The translations under genes were made by a program, and so were the position numbers. Below the pieces are notes generated by a model that did no database searches, had not been told where the DNA came from, and saw only the letters and a list, made by a program, of their open reading frames with translations. DNA of 64,000 nt, from contig NZ_AZFQ01000019.1 of assembly GCF_001435195.1 (NCBI RefSeq), positions 48,727 through 112,726 on the forward strand, written 5' to 3'. The stretch is from Liquorilactobacillus satsumensis DSM 16230 = JCM 12392. Lineage in GTDB: Bacteria; Bacillota; Bacilli; Lactobacillales; Lactobacillaceae. Positions 51,241 through 60,928 of the stretch are shown piece by piece (within the stretch, counting starts at the first letter, position 1; each line of letters begins with the position of its first letter).

Positions 51241-52203
51241 ATGTCAATTCTTAAGATGGCAATCGCCACGCTAATCAGTTTTGTGGCGACAGTCAGTTTT
51301 TTACCATTATTTATAAATTACGCACATAAGAAAAAGCAGGGACAAATGATTCGCGAAGTTGGCCCTAAGTGGCACGAAAAAAAAGCTGGGACTCCAACAA
51401 TGGGCGGACTAGTTTTTAATGGGGCAATTCTTTTGACAGCACTGATTTTGCCACTTTTTTGGCATCAGCTGACTTCACAATTGCTGGTTTTGGATTTCAT
51501 TTTGCTGCTTTATGGCGCACTGGGATTTTGGGACGATTCAATTAAATTGTGGAAGAAACAAAATGAAGGAATGAAAGCTTGGCAGAAATTGCTGGGACAG
51601 ATTATCGGGGCATTGATTTTCATGGTTGTTTACACACATGAAAAATTACCAGCGTCATTAAGTTTCATGGGTTTTGAAGTTCATCTCGGGTTGCTCTTTA
51701 CTTTATTTGTAATTGTGTGGCTGGTAGGCTTTTCAAATGCGGTTAATCTGACCGATGGAATTGACGGGTTAGTTGCGGGACAAGCAATGATTGCTTTTGG
51801 AGTTTATGCAGTGATCGCACATGCACAGCACAAGGTTGATATTTTGCTGTTTTGTTTAGCTGTCATTGGTGCACTTGCAGGTTTTTTAATTTTTAATCAT
51901 AAGCCAGCCAAAATTTTTATGGGTGACATGGGTTCACTTTCGCTGGGTGGTGCATTGGCAGCCGTTTCAATTTTATTACACCAAGAATTATCTTTGCTGC
52001 TGGTTGGAATTATTTTTGTAATTGAAACTGCAAGTGTTATGCTGCAGGTTGCATCTTTCAAGCTGACTGGTAAGCGAATCTTCAAAATGAGTCCCATCCA
52101 TCATCACTTTGAACTTAGCGGTTGGAGCGAATGGCGCATCGATTTGACCTTTTGGTTAATTGGTTTAATTGCAGGAATTCTGACACTCTGGAACGTTCTT
52201 TAG
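51241..52203 (+). CDS. mraY: Phospho-N-acetylmuramoyl-pentapeptide-transferase
   Basis: A 320-aa membrane enzyme with about ten helices that makes lipid I on undecaprenyl phosphate. Family motifs include [30 protein letters not shown] (the Asp-Asp pair), [12 protein letters not shown] near 170, [12 protein letters not shown] near 225 and [13 protein letters not shown] near 290. It starts directly after the murE stop. Confidence 0.96.
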   Translation: MSILKMAIATLISFVATVSFLPLFINYAHKKKQGQMIREVGPKWHEKKAGTPTMGGLVFNGAILLTALILPLFWHQLTSQLLVLDFILLLYGALGFWDDSIKLWKKQNEGMKAWQKLLGQIIGALIFMVVYTHEKLPASLSFMGFEVHLGLLFTLFVIVWLVGFSNAVNLTDGIDGLVAGQAMIAFGVYAVIAHAQHKVDILLFCLAVIGALAGFLIFNHKPAKIFMGDMGSLSLGGALAAVSILLHQELSLLLVGIIFVIETASVMLQVASFKLTGKRIFKMSPIHHHFELSGWSEWRIDLTFWLIGLIAGILTLWNVL

Positions 52204-52254
52204 AGTAAAAAATACTATAATTTTGTGTTTGTGCAAATTGTGAAAAGGAAGTCT

Positions 52255-53634
52255 ATGCAGATGAAAAAAATAACAGCGTATGAAAATAAAAAAGTGCTGG
52301 TAATTGGATTAGGCAAAAGCGGTGTGAATGCAGCTAAACTTTTGTGCGAATTGGGAGCTGACGTAACTGTCAATGATCTCAAAGCGCCCAAAGATCCTAA
52401 AGTGGCAGCTGGACTGCGCCAGCAAGGGATTCGGCTGGTGACGGGCGGACACCCACTTTCCTTACTTGAAGGTACTGAACTGGTTGTTAAAAATCCGGGG
52501 ATTCCATATAGCAATGTGCTTGTTGCAGCTGCTGTTAAGCAACATTTGCCGATCATCACCGAACCAGAACTTGCCTTTGAAATTCTTGATGCACCTTTGA
52601 TTGGGATTACAGGGACAAATGGAAAAACGACAACAACAACAATGATCGCATTGATGCTAAATCAAGGAGCAACTAAGGGGCAGGCATTATTGGCGGGAAA
52701 TATTGGAATTCCAGCAAGTCAAGTTGCACAAAAAGCCACGGCTGCAGATGTAATGGTCACAGAGCTTTCAAGTTTTCAACTTCTGGGAATTACAAAGTTA
52801 AAACCTCATATTGCAGTTTTGACAAATATTTACGAGGCGCACACAGATTATCATGGTTCACGTGAAAACTATGTTAAAGCAAAGATGCGCATCACGATGA
52901 ACCAAGATCAAGCTGATTTCTTTGTAGTTAATTGGGATGCTGCTGAATGGCGTCAACTTAGTCAGTTGTCACATGCCCAAGTTGTTCCCTTTTCAAGACA
53001 GGATAAAACCGAAGCAGGTGCCTATCTGAAGGACGGCTGGCTCTGTTTTAAAGGCGAGAAAATTATGCTGGCAAGTGCGATCAAAGTTCCTGGAGACCAC
53101 AATGTGGAGAATGCCTTGGCTGCCTTAGCAGTTGCGAAATTGATGGGTAAAAGTAATGAACAGATTGCAGAGGTTTTACAAACTTTTTCCGGCGTACGCC
53201 ATCGGACACAGTATGTTACCACAATTAACGGTAGGAAGTTCTATAATGACTCGAAGGCTACCAATATGGAAGCCACAGAAAAGGCATTAGCTGGTTTTAC
53301 GGCACCAGTTGTCTTAATGGCAGGCGGCTTGGATCGTGGCTTTACTTTTGAGCGCCTTGAACCGTATTTTAAGAATTTACGCGGTTTAATTGTCTTTGGT
53401 GAGACGGCAGAGCTTGTAGCAGCAGCGGGCAAAAAAGCTGGTGTTAAAAAGATTGTACATACTAAAGATGTTGTTTCGGCAGTTCCTTTAGCCTATGAAA
53501 TGAGCCAGGCTGGTGATGTAGTATTGCTTTCGCCGGCCTGTGCGAGCTGGGATCAGTATCCAACTTTTGAAGTTCGTGGTGACCTGTTTATTACGGCTGT
53601 TACCAAGCTGCAAAAGCAAGTGGAGGTGAAATAG
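52255..53634 (+). CDS. murD: UDP-N-acetylmuramoyl-L-alanine--D-glutamate ligase
   Basis: A 459-aa Mur ligase adding D-Glu. [17 protein letters not shown] at the N-terminus binds the UDP moiety, [19 protein letters not shown] near 115 is the ATP loop, and [11 protein letters not shown] near 160 and GVRHRTQYV with [12 protein letters not shown] follow. ATG 52255 is 5 bases from AAGGAA; ATG 52261 is also possible and fits the family start MKKIT. Within the dcw cluster. Confidence 0.95.
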   Translation: MQMKKITAYENKKVLVIGLGKSGVNAAKLLCELGADVTVNDLKAPKDPKVAAGLRQQGIRLVTGGHPLSLLEGTELVVKNPGIPYSNVLVAAAVKQHLPIITEPELAFEILDAPLIGITGTNGKTTTTTMIALMLNQGATKGQALLAGNIGIPASQVAQKATAADVMVTELSSFQLLGITKLKPHIAVLTNIYEAHTDYHGSRENYVKAKMRITMNQDQADFFVVNWDAAEWRQLSQLSHAQVVPFSRQDKTEAGAYLKDGWLCFKGEKIMLASAIKVPGDHNVENALAALAVAKLMGKSNEQIAEVLQTFSGVRHRTQYVTTINGRKFYNDSKATNMEATEKALAGFTAPVVLMAGGLDRGFTFERLEPYFKNLRGLIVFGETAELVAAAGKKAGVKKIVHTKDVVSAVPLAYEMSQAGDVVLLSPACASWDQYPTFEVRGDLFITAVTKLQKQVEVK

Positions 53635-53635
53635 G

Positions 53636-54730
53636 ATGCGTATTTTAATCTCTGGTGGTGGAACTGGAGGACACATCTATCCAGCGTTAGCTTTGATCGA
53701 GACTTTGAAAAAAGATGATCCTGCGACGGAAGTTCTGTATGTTGGAACGCATAAGGGATTAGAAAGCAAAATTGTGCCAGCTGCAGGAGTCGCTTTTCAG
53801 ACCATTAAGATTCAAGGATTCAAGCGGTCATTGTCGCTTGAGAATTTTAAAACGATTTACCTCTTTTTAAAAAGTGTTCATGATGCCAAACGGATTATTC
53901 GTCAATTTAAACCTGACGTTGTTGTGGGGACTGGTGGTTATGTCTGTGGTGCGGTAGTCTATGCTGCTGCAAAAATGAAAATTCCAACTTTTATTCATGA
54001 ACAAAATAGCATTGCAGGGATTACAAACAAATTTTTAAGTCATTTTGTTGATAAGATTGGGATTTGTTTTGCACAAGCGGCAGCTGAGTTTCCTGCTGCA
54101 AAAGTAGTTTTCACCGGCAACCCGCGCGCACAGCAGGTCGCAGGAATTAAGCCTTCTGGACGGCTGCAAGAATTGGGTCTAAGTGCCACTAAGAAGACAG
54201 TCCTGATTTTTGGAGGATCACGCGGAGCACGCAGAATTAATGAAGCCACAATCGCGGCTTTTGAATATTTTGCCGAAAAAGAATATCAGGTACTATTTGT
54301 AACAGGCAGTGTCCACTACCAAAAAATAATGGATGAGTTAAAGACACCTGTGCCGCAGAATATTTTAATTAAGCCGTATATTCCTGATATGCCGGCAATC
54401 TTACCCGAGGTAACCTGTATTGTTGGGCGAGCTGGCGCAACTAGTTTGGCAGAGATTACAGCCTTGGGGATTCCTTCTGTGCTGATTCCAAGTCCTTATG
54501 TAACACATGACCATCAGACGCATAACGCACAAAGCTTGGTGACGGTCGGAGCTGCTAAAATGATTACAGAGGCTGATTTGACAGGGGTCAAACTCGCAGA
54601 TGCGGTTGATGAACTTTTGCGTAATGACCAGTTAAGAATGGAAATGTCTGCTAAAGCACGCGCAGCTGGTGTACCGGATGCGGCAACTAGAATTGAGCAA
54701 CTGTTGCAGCAATTGATTGCCAAAAAATAA
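53636..54730 (+). CDS. murG: UDP-GlcNAc--MurNAc-pentapeptide-undecaprenol GlcNAc transferase
   Basis: A 364-aa GT-B glycosyltransferase that turns lipid I into lipid II at the inner membrane face. [17 protein letters not shown] at the start, [32 protein letters not shown] and [10 protein letters not shown] near 190 are visible, as is the donor site [20 protein letters not shown] near 262. ATG follows GGAGGTG at the end of murD. Confidence 0.96.
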   Translation: MRILISGGGTGGHIYPALALIETLKKDDPATEVLYVGTHKGLESKIVPAAGVAFQTIKIQGFKRSLSLENFKTIYLFLKSVHDAKRIIRQFKPDVVVGTGGYVCGAVVYAAAKMKIPTFIHEQNSIAGITNKFLSHFVDKIGICFAQAAAEFPAAKVVFTGNPRAQQVAGIKPSGRLQELGLSATKKTVLIFGGSRGARRINEATIAAFEYFAEKEYQVLFVTGSVHYQKIMDELKTPVPQNILIKPYIPDMPAILPEVTCIVGRAGATSLAEITALGIPSVLIPSPYVTHDHQTHNAQSLVTVGAAKMITEADLTGVKLADAVDELLRNDQLRMEMSAKARAAGVPDAATRIEQLLQQLIAKK

Positions 54731-54752
54731 TTTTTAAAGGAGGTTGGTCGTG

Positions 54753-55610
54753 ATGCGCCATAATCGGTTTTTGAAAAGAAAAAATATCAAGGACCAGCCT
54801 CTGACTCCATGGGAGGAAATGCAGCGAAAAAGGCGGCAAAAGAAGAGCAAAAAGCGATATTTCTTTAAGAGGAAAAAACGAATCGGAGATAAACTGCCAT
54901 TGTTGACAAGGCAAAGGAATCAGGTCTTACGCCGACGCTTGAGCATTAACTTAGTCTTCTTTTCGTTAATGGGAATACTGTCTTTGTACTTTATACTCCC
55001 AATTAGCCGGATTAGCCAAGTCACAGTCACTGGAGCAGATGCCCAGACGCGTTCGGCTATTTTAGCTGCTAGCGGGTTAAAAAAAGGTGGGCTGCTGTTA
55101 AAAACAGTGCTTATGCAAAAAAAGATTAAGCAAGAGATTTTGACTGCTGTGGCAGAAGTTAAGCAAGTCCGTTTTAATTATGATTGGACAACTGTTAAGT
55201 TGCAGACGACCGCTAGTCCAGTGAGTGGTTACGTGTTAGATGGAAAGCAATACTATGCCCTGACCAAAAAGGGAGTCCAGTCTCAGATTGCACGGAATCA
55301 GCCGGCTGACAATTATCCTGTTTATTCGGGGTTCGGAAAGAAACCGCAGTTAAAATTGTTGGCTATTCAAATGAATAAGATGCCGGCTAAATTGACGAGT
55401 GCTATTTCAGAGGTGCATTATGATCCGTCACAGGTCAATTCTGGAAGAATTCGAGTTTATCTGAACGATGGTAATGAGGTGATTGCAACTATCTCAACTT
55501 TTGCAACTAAAATGGCTTATTATCCGGCTATCAAGGCTAAAGCTACGCAAAAAATTCTCGTTGATTTTGAAGTGGGGGCATTTTCTTATCCTTTGAAGTC
55601 AAATAATTGA
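54753..55610 (+). CDS. divIB: Cell division protein DivIB/FtsQ
   Basis: A 285-aa bitopic protein. The cytoplasmic N-terminus of about 65 aa is very basic (RKRRQKKSKKRYFFKRKKR), followed by one membrane helix near 65-85 (INLVFFSLMGILSLYFILPI). A POTRA domain (ISRISQVTVTGADAQTRSAI) and a beta domain come next. It acts with FtsL and DivIC. TTG 54744 and GTG 54750 are in frame; ATG 54753 is 9 bases after AGGAGG. It lies between murG and ftsA. Confidence 0.92.
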   Translation: MRHNRFLKRKNIKDQPLTPWEEMQRKRRQKKSKKRYFFKRKKRIGDKLPLLTRQRNQVLRRRLSINLVFFSLMGILSLYFILPISRISQVTVTGADAQTRSAILAASGLKKGGLLLKTVLMQKKIKQEILTAVAEVKQVRFNYDWTTVKLQTTASPVSGYVLDGKQYYALTKKGVQSQIARNQPADNYPVYSGFGKKPQLKLLAIQMNKMPAKLTSAISEVHYDPSQVNSGRIRVYLNDGNEVIATISTFATKMAYYPAIKAKATQKILVDFEVGAFSYPLKSNN

Positions 55611-55690
55611 CAAATGTTTATCAATTGTACAAATAAAGGCTTGAGAAGTGTATAAATGAGAAACAGTGTGGTAAAATCTAATTAATCGGT
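55607..55690 (+). promoter_or_regulatory. Intergenic region before ftsA with palindrome and likely promoter elements
   Basis: An 18-base imperfect palindrome, TTGACAAA-TG-TTTATCAA, lies at 55607-55624 and overlaps the divIB stop. Its left half is a consensus -35 (TTGACA), but no good -10 lies 17 bp away; TAAAAT further on near 55672 is another candidate. A promoter within this 137-bp gap is likely since ftsAZ are usually also transcribed separately. Confidence 0.4.
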
Positions 55691-55747
55691 TTGAGTGAAA
55701 TATTGGAATGCAAGTTTGGAATATTAGGGAAGAAGGGGGCTCGATCA

Positions 55748-57085
55748 ATGGAAAATTCTGGGATATATGTTGGCCTTGATATTGGGACGACATCAATCAA
55801 GGTAATCGTCGCGGAATACGTAAAAAACCAGCTGAATATCATCGGAGTTGGAAGTGAGCGCTCGGATGGTTTGAGTCGTGGTGTTATCGTGGATATTGAT
55901 CGTGCGGTCACCGCAATCAAGAAAGCTGTTGCGCAAGCTGAACAAAAGGCAAATATTCAAATTTCAGAAGTGATTGTTGGAATTCCAGCTAATCTACTTG
56001 AGATTGTACCATGCAGTGGGATGATCGCAATTGGCGATGAAAGTGGAAATTCAAAAGAAATCGGTAATGATGATGTGTATCGAGTGACTAAAGCTGATTT
56101 AACACAAAAGTTGCCACCTGAGCGTGATATCATTGACATCTTACCGGATGAATTCATTGTAGATGGATTTGATGGAATTAAAGACCCACGGGGTATGATT
56201 GGGGTCCGTTTGGAGATGAAGGGTGTTGTTTATACAGGCCCGAAGACGATTCTGCATAATACACTGAAGTGTGTGCAGATGGCTGGTCTAAAGGTTAAAG
56301 ATACCCTTGTAGGGCCCCTAGCACTTTCGACGGTTGCCTTGAGTGATGGTGAACGTGATTTTGGGACTGTGTTGCTTGATTTGGGTGGCGGTCAGACGAC
56401 TGCGGCTGTTGTACATGATCACAAATTAAAATATACATATGTTGACCAAGAGGGCGGTAAATTTGTCACGAAGGATATTTCAGTAGTACTGAATACTTCA
56501 CTTGAGAATGCTGAAAAAATCAAGCGTAATTATGGTTATGCTGCAAGTTATCTTGCATCAAAAGAAGACCTTTTTCCCGTTGAAGTTGTTGGTAAAACAG
56601 ATAAGGTCCAAGTCAGCGGTGAATATCTTGGTGAGATTATTGAAGCTCGCTTGACACAAATCTTCACTAAGCTGAAAGATGCACTTGAGCAAATTGATGC
56701 ACTGGGATTGCCTGGAGGAATTGTGATTACGGGTGGAATGGCTGCCCTTCCAGGGGTCAAAGAGCTGGCTGAAGATGTTTTTGATGTTAATATTAAAATC
56801 TTTATTCCACAGCAGATGGGACTGCGGCATCCTTCCTTTACGCAAGCGATTGGACTTGTCCAGTACATGACGGTGCGCAGCGAAATTGAGTTAGTGGTTA
56901 AAGGTGTTTTAAGTGGTAAGACAGTGCAGCAGGTGGCGCCGCAAAGGGCCACCAAGGAAGCGGATGATGAGCAACTTGTTAAAGTTGATTTTAATTCCGA
57001 GAAAGCTGAGAAGAAGCAAAAGAAGAAGGATGGCAATGGTGCCTTCGAAGGCCTCAAGAACTTTTTTAATACATTTTTTGATTGA
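55748..57085 (+). CDS. ftsA: Cell division protein FtsA
   Basis: A 445-aa actin-like ATPase that tethers FtsZ to the membrane. The phosphate-1 motif VGLDIGTTSIKVIVAEY is at residues 8-24, with DLGGGQTTAAVVH near 214 and GGIVITGGMAALPGVKELA near 320-338. The C-terminal amphipathic helix (FEGLKNFFNTFFD) is the membrane target sequence, following a Lys-rich linker. ATG 55748 is preceded by GAAGGGGG; the longer frame to 55691 is unlikely. ftsZ follows after 21 bp. Confidence 0.95.
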   Translation: MENSGIYVGLDIGTTSIKVIVAEYVKNQLNIIGVGSERSDGLSRGVIVDIDRAVTAIKKAVAQAEQKANIQISEVIVGIPANLLEIVPCSGMIAIGDESGNSKEIGNDDVYRVTKADLTQKLPPERDIIDILPDEFIVDGFDGIKDPRGMIGVRLEMKGVVYTGPKTILHNTLKCVQMAGLKVKDTLVGPLALSTVALSDGERDFGTVLLDLGGGQTTAAVVHDHKLKYTYVDQEGGKFVTKDISVVLNTSLENAEKIKRNYGYAASYLASKEDLFPVEVVGKTDKVQVSGEYLGEIIEARLTQIFTKLKDALEQIDALGLPGGIVITGGMAALPGVKELAEDVFDVNIKIFIPQQMGLRHPSFTQAIGLVQYMTVRSEIELVVKGVLSGKTVQQVAPQRATKEADDEQLVKVDFNSEKAEKKQKKKDGNGAFEGLKNFFNTFFD

Positions 57086-57106
57086 TTTTAATTGGAGGGA
57101 AATGCA

Positions 57107-58366
57107 ATGGAATTCTCACTAGATGCAAACGAAAATACAGGAGCAACGATCAAAGTTATTGGGGTCGGCGGTGCAGGTGGCAATGCTGTTAATCGAATGA
57201 TTGCTGATGATGTTAAAGGCGTGGAATTTATTGTTGCTAATACAGATGTTCAGGCACTTGAAAGTTCAAATGCTGAAACTAAAATTCAATTAGGGCCTAA
57301 GCTTACGCGCGGTCTGGGAGCAGGATCAAATCCTGAAATTGGCAACAAAGCTGCACAAGAAAGTGAAGAAGCTTTAGCAGAAGCATTGCAAGGTGCCGAT
57401 ATGATCTTTGTTACTGCGGGCATGGGTGGTGGTACCGGAACTGGGGCTGCACCTATTATTGCTAAGGTTGCAAAAGATCAAGGTGCACTGACGGTTGGGG
57501 TTGTTACACGACCATTTAGTTTTGAAGGGCCAAAGCGTGCACGCTATGCGGCTGAAGGTGTTGCCCAAATGAAGGAACATGTCGATACGCTCGTGATCAT
57601 CGCGAACAACCGTTTGCTTGAAATTGTGGATAAAAAGACACCAATGCTTGAGGCTTTCAAAGAAGCAGACAATGTTTTGCGCCAAGGTGTGCAGGGAATT
57701 TCAGATTTGATTACCTCACCAGGATATGTCAACTTGGACTTTGCGGATGTTAAGACTGTGATGGAGAATCAGGGTTCGGCTTTGATGGGAATCGGGTCCG
57801 CCAATGGTGAAAACAGAACGGCTGAAGCAACTAAAAAAGCAATTTCTTCACCGCTGCTTGAAGTTTCAATTGATGGTGCAGAACAAGTACTGTTAAACAT
57901 TACTGGTGGTCCAGATTTAAGTCTTTTTGAAGCACAGGATGCTTCGGATATTGTAGCACAAGCTGCCACCAGTGATGTTAATATTATTTTTGGAACCTCA
58001 ATTAATGAAGATCTTGAAGACAAAGTGGTGGTTACTGTGATTGCTACTGGAATTGATAAGAAGAAAGAAGAGCGGGCAGCTCGCCACAAACGGATGAACA
58101 ACAGTAACCCAAGCGAAGGTGCACGGTTGGACTCTTTTAATAACAGCACTGCTGCCAAGCCAACCAATGATCCCCTTAAGGACTGGGATTTACGCCGTGA
58201 GATTACGGGTGAACGTCCGCTTGAAAATTCAGAACGTACAAACGAGTTCCAAAATGTCGAAAAGAAAAAGTTCGATATTTTTAAAGCTGATACTGCTAAG
58301 GAACAGAATGAAACGGAAGATGACGGGTTAAATACACCACCATTCTTCCGTCATCGGCGTAAGTAA
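57107..58366 (+). CDS. ftsZ: Cell division protein FtsZ
   Basis: A 419-aa tubulin-like GTPase forming the Z ring. [18 protein letters not shown] near 15-32, the signature [10 protein letters not shown] near 105 and the T7 loop [11 protein letters not shown] near 208-218 are visible. A disordered linker (from about 320) leads to the conserved C-terminal peptide region [14 protein letters not shown], the FtsA/SepF binding site. ATG 57107 is 7 bases after GGAGG. Confidence 0.97.
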   Translation: MEFSLDANENTGATIKVIGVGGAGGNAVNRMIADDVKGVEFIVANTDVQALESSNAETKIQLGPKLTRGLGAGSNPEIGNKAAQESEEALAEALQGADMIFVTAGMGGGTGTGAAPIIAKVAKDQGALTVGVVTRPFSFEGPKRARYAAEGVAQMKEHVDTLVIIANNRLLEIVDKKTPMLEAFKEADNVLRQGVQGISDLITSPGYVNLDFADVKTVMENQGSALMGIGSANGENRTAEATKKAISSPLLEVSIDGAEQVLLNITGGPDLSLFEAQDASDIVAQAATSDVNIIFGTSINEDLEDKVVVTVIATGIDKKKEERAARHKRMNNSNPSEGARLDSFNNSTAAKPTNDPLKDWDLRREITGERPLENSERTNEFQNVEKKKFDIFKADTAKEQNETEDDGLNTPPFFRHRRK

Positions 58367-58401
58367 TTTGTCAGCCGGTACATGCTGAAGGGGGTGTTGG
58401 A

Positions 58402-58824
58402 ATGGCTTTAGGCAATAAGCTGAGTCGTTTTTTTGGAATGGCTGATGAAGAGGACTATCAAGAAGAGTTTCCTAATAAAGAAAGTGAACCAACTTCCAAT
58501 TTTTCTCAAAGTCAAAAAGTCGTTTCTCTGAATGGTAAGAGGCAGGAAATGGTCGAAAAGAAGATTGCTTTGTTTGAACCACGAATCTATTCCGACGTTA
58601 AAACTATTGCAACGCGCTTGCTTAATGAACAAGCGGCTGTGATTAATTTTCAAAGAATGGATGATGAGCAGGCACGACGGGTTGTTGATTTCTTGACTGG
58701 AACAGTTTTTGCAATTGAAGGCGAAATTCAACGCGTCGGCGATAATATTTTTCTATGCACACCACGTAATTTTGTTGTCGAAGGAAATGTCACCGCAGAT
58801 TTTTCGGAATCTGATCTCAATTAG
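58402..58824 (+). CDS. sepF: Cell division protein SepF
   Basis: A 140-aa protein with an N-terminal amphipathic stretch (MALGNKLSRFFGMADEEDYQ), a linker, and the SepF core (IALFEPRIYSDVKTIATRLL, VINFQRMDDEQARRVVDFLTG). SepF bundles FtsZ filaments and anchors them to the membrane. ATG follows AAGGGGGTG. It lies in the usual place after ftsZ. Confidence 0.94.
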   Translation: MALGNKLSRFFGMADEEDYQEEFPNKESEPTSNFSQSQKVVSLNGKRQEMVEKKIALFEPRIYSDVKTIATRLLNEQAAVINFQRMDDEQARRVVDFLTGTVFAIEGEIQRVGDNIFLCTPRNFVVEGNVTADFSESDLN

Positions 58825-58840
58825 TTTAGGAGTATGAGAA

Positions 58841-59122
58841 TTGATTATCTTAACAATTGTTAACCGCTTGTTCCAACTCTATTCACTTGCACTGGTTGTT
58901 TACGTGCTAATGACCTGGTTCCCAGGAGCTTTGCAGTCACGGTTGGGTGTTATTTTAGGACGCTTCTGTGAACCGTATTTGGCGTTCTTTGATCGCTTCA
59001 TTCCAACGTTCGGTGGAATCAGCTTTTCACCGATTGTTGCACTTTTAGCCTTGCTGTTCGTTCAAAACGGCGTCAATCTTGTACTGACTTCGCTTTTGAG
59101 TGCTTTAGGCTTTGCATTTTAG
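58841..59122 (+). CDS. ylmG: YggT family protein (YlmG)
   Basis: A 93-aa membrane protein with two hydrophobic segments and the YggT motif YVLMTWFPGALQSRLGVILGRFCEPYL, here split: LMTWFPG near residue 25 and EPYLAFFDRFIPTFGGISFSPI near 47. It starts at TTG, 8 bases after TTTAGGAG. Members are found with sepF in dcw clusters and are linked to division or nucleoid organisation, without a known activity. Confidence 0.9.
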   Translation: MIILTIVNRLFQLYSLALVVYVLMTWFPGALQSRLGVILGRFCEPYLAFFDRFIPTFGGISFSPIVALLALLFVQNGVNLVLTSLLSALGFAF

Positions 59123-59134
59123 AAGAAGGTCAGT

Positions 59135-59920
59135 ATGGTAAAGGAAACAATCTATCAACATTTTAGAGCAGAGGAAAGCACAACTGTTACAGAACTGGGA
59201 ACACTGATTGCGCAAGCACAAACTGAATATAGACCGATCTTAACGCATTTCTTGAATCCACGTGAACGTTTTATTGCGGAAACGCTTGTTCATGAAGATA
59301 ACAGAGTTAAATTGGCAGCTGAGGGGCTCGTGCCTAATGCTGAACGGCAAAGAATGCTTTTTTATCCAGACTATTACGAACCTGTGCTGGCAGATTTTGA
59401 ACTTGCTTTGCTAGAGGTTAAGTATCCTGTTAAGTTTGCTACGCTTAAACATAGCCAAATTTTAGGGGCCTTAATGAATTCTGGGATTAAACGAGAGGTC
59501 ATTGGTGATATTATTACTGATGGAAGTCGCTGGCAGTTAATTGCAGATCAGCAGTTCAGTCGTTTTTTGCAGACACAGATTGAAAACGTTGGCAGAATTA
59601 AGGTCCGGCTTAGTGAACTTGAACCAAGTGCTGTTGTGATTCCTTTAGATGAATGGCAGGAAGAACAGGTTTCGGTAAGTTCTTTACGTATTGATGTTTT
59701 GGTCGCTGCTGTCTATCATCTCTCGCGGAATCGGGCCAAGGAACTACTAAACAATAAGTTGATTCATTTGAATTGGATGTTGCTGGATAAACCTGATCAT
59801 GAAATTGCTGTCTATGACGTCGTTTCAGTCCGCGGCTTTGGGCGGTTTAAGCTTGAAGAAATTCGTGGTCTTTCAAAAAAGGAAAAAATCCGTGTCGTTG
59901 TTGCTGTTTTAAAAAAATAA
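59135..59920 (+). CDS. ylmH: S4 domain RNA-binding protein YlmH
   Basis: A 261-aa protein: the N-terminal region has FLNPRERFIAETL and FALMNSGIKREVIGDI-like LGALMNSGIKREVIGDI. A C-terminal S4 RNA-binding domain begins near residue 185 (SLRIDVLVAAVYHLSRNRAK, LNNKLIHLNWMLLDKPDHEI). The family is linked to ribosome rescue and binding of nascent-chain-tRNA complexes in Bacillus. It follows ylmG by 12 bp and precedes divIVA. Confidence 0.92.
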   Translation: MVKETIYQHFRAEESTTVTELGTLIAQAQTEYRPILTHFLNPRERFIAETLVHEDNRVKLAAEGLVPNAERQRMLFYPDYYEPVLADFELALLEVKYPVKFATLKHSQILGALMNSGIKREVIGDIITDGSRWQLIADQQFSRFLQTQIENVGRIKVRLSELEPSAVVIPLDEWQEEQVSVSSLRIDVLVAAVYHLSRNRAKELLNNKLIHLNWMLLDKPDHEIAVYDVVSVRGFGRFKLEEIRGLSKKEKIRVVVAVLKK

Positions 59921-59944
59921 TACATACATGGAGGTGTTGGGGAT

Positions 59945-60664
59945 ATGACTTTGACCCCATTAGATATTCACAATAAAGAATTTCGTGTAAAACTGCGTGG
60001 CTATGATCAGGACGAAGTTAATGATTTTTTGGATCAAATTATCAAGGATTATGAACTTAACCTGAAAGAAAATGAACACTTAAGTGAAGGCTTGAAACAA
60101 AGCCAAGAGAAGCTTAAATATTTCAATGATCTAAAAGACTCTTTGAACCAATCAATTATTGTTGCACAAGAAGCTGCTGATAAAGTAAAAGCAAACTCGC
60201 AGCGTGAAGCAGAAATCATCAATCGTGAAGCACAAAAGCAGGCACAAGATGTGGTTGATCAGGCAAATGAGAAGGCACGTCACATTATTGAAGGTGCTTC
60301 GCAAAAGGCTAAACGGTTAATCTTTGAAACCGATGATCTGAAGAAGCAGGCACGGATTTTCAGGCAGAAATTGCAAGTAATGTTGGAATCTCAACTTGAG
60401 GTTGTTAAAGGCAGCGAGTGGGATGATATCTTGAAACAGGGCGATACCAGCAACTATGAAGAAATTCAAGAAGCAATTAGAAGAGAAGAGGAGCTTGACA
60501 AAAAGAGTGCAAAAGAAGTAAAATCATTCTCAAACGTTGAAGCTCAAAAGGAACAAGAGACTGGGGATAACCAGAATAACAAAGCCGTTGTGATTTTTCC
60601 TGAAGAAGAAGATGGCGGACAGCATTTTGATGAAGTTGCTGCTGATGCGCAAAAGAATAAATAA
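59945..60664 (+). CDS. divIVA: Cell division protein DivIVA
   Basis: A 239-aa coiled-coil protein that binds negatively curved membrane. The N-terminal lipid-binding domain is MTLTPLDIHNKEFRVKLRGY with DQDEVNDFLDQIIKDYE. Long coiled coils follow (about 30-165), then an acidic, disordered C-terminus (FPEEEDGGQHFDEVAADAQ). It starts at ATG 59945 after GGAGGTG. Last gene of the dcw cluster before the ileS T-box. Confidence 0.95.
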   Translation: MTLTPLDIHNKEFRVKLRGYDQDEVNDFLDQIIKDYELNLKENEHLSEGLKQSQEKLKYFNDLKDSLNQSIIVAQEAADKVKANSQREAEIINREAQKQAQDVVDQANEKARHIIEGASQKAKRLIFETDDLKKQARIFRQKLQVMLESQLEVVKGSEWDDILKQGDTSNYEEIQEAIRREEELDKKSAKEVKSFSNVEAQKEQETGDNQNNKAVVIFPEEEDGGQHFDEVAADAQKNK

Positions 60665-60689
60665 AGCTAAAAAAAGAACAATAGTTTTG

Positions 60690-60905
60690 GTATGATATCA
60701 TAGCGAGCCGGTGTCTGGTGCAAGTCCGGTGGTTTCTCATTTCAAAACTTATCATCTTTTTAGCGACAGGCTGAATTAAGAGTAAGGCTGTTCGGAGAAT
60801 GACCGTTAGTCATTTTGAGGAAAAGGGTTTGGTCCCTTTTTGAATTTGGGTGGTACCGCGAAGATTTCGTCCCTTGCTGGGAATGAAGTCTTTTTTTTTA
60901 TAAAA
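60690..60905 (+). promoter_or_regulatory. T-box leader of ileS
   Basis: The conserved T-box sequence GGGTGGTACCGCG lies at 60848-60860, followed by a terminator stem (TTCGTCCC with GGGAATGAA) and a T-run at 60891-60899. Upstream, AGCGAGCCGG-N-GGTGCAAG-CCGG near 60702-60732 is the stem I apical region. Two ATC triplets at 60751-60756 can serve as the isoleucine specifier. TGG-TATGAT at 60688-60696 could be an extended -10, though this would make stem I very short. Uncharged tRNA-Ile should favour antitermination. Confidence 0.85.
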
Positions 60906-60928
60906 ATTAGCGAAAAGGAGAGGATTTT

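Noticed and set aside
56548..57057. 169-aa open frame on the minus strand opposite ftsA
   Set aside because: It is antisense to the conserved ftsA reading frame, has low-complexity Ser/Cys-rich composition and no start signal.
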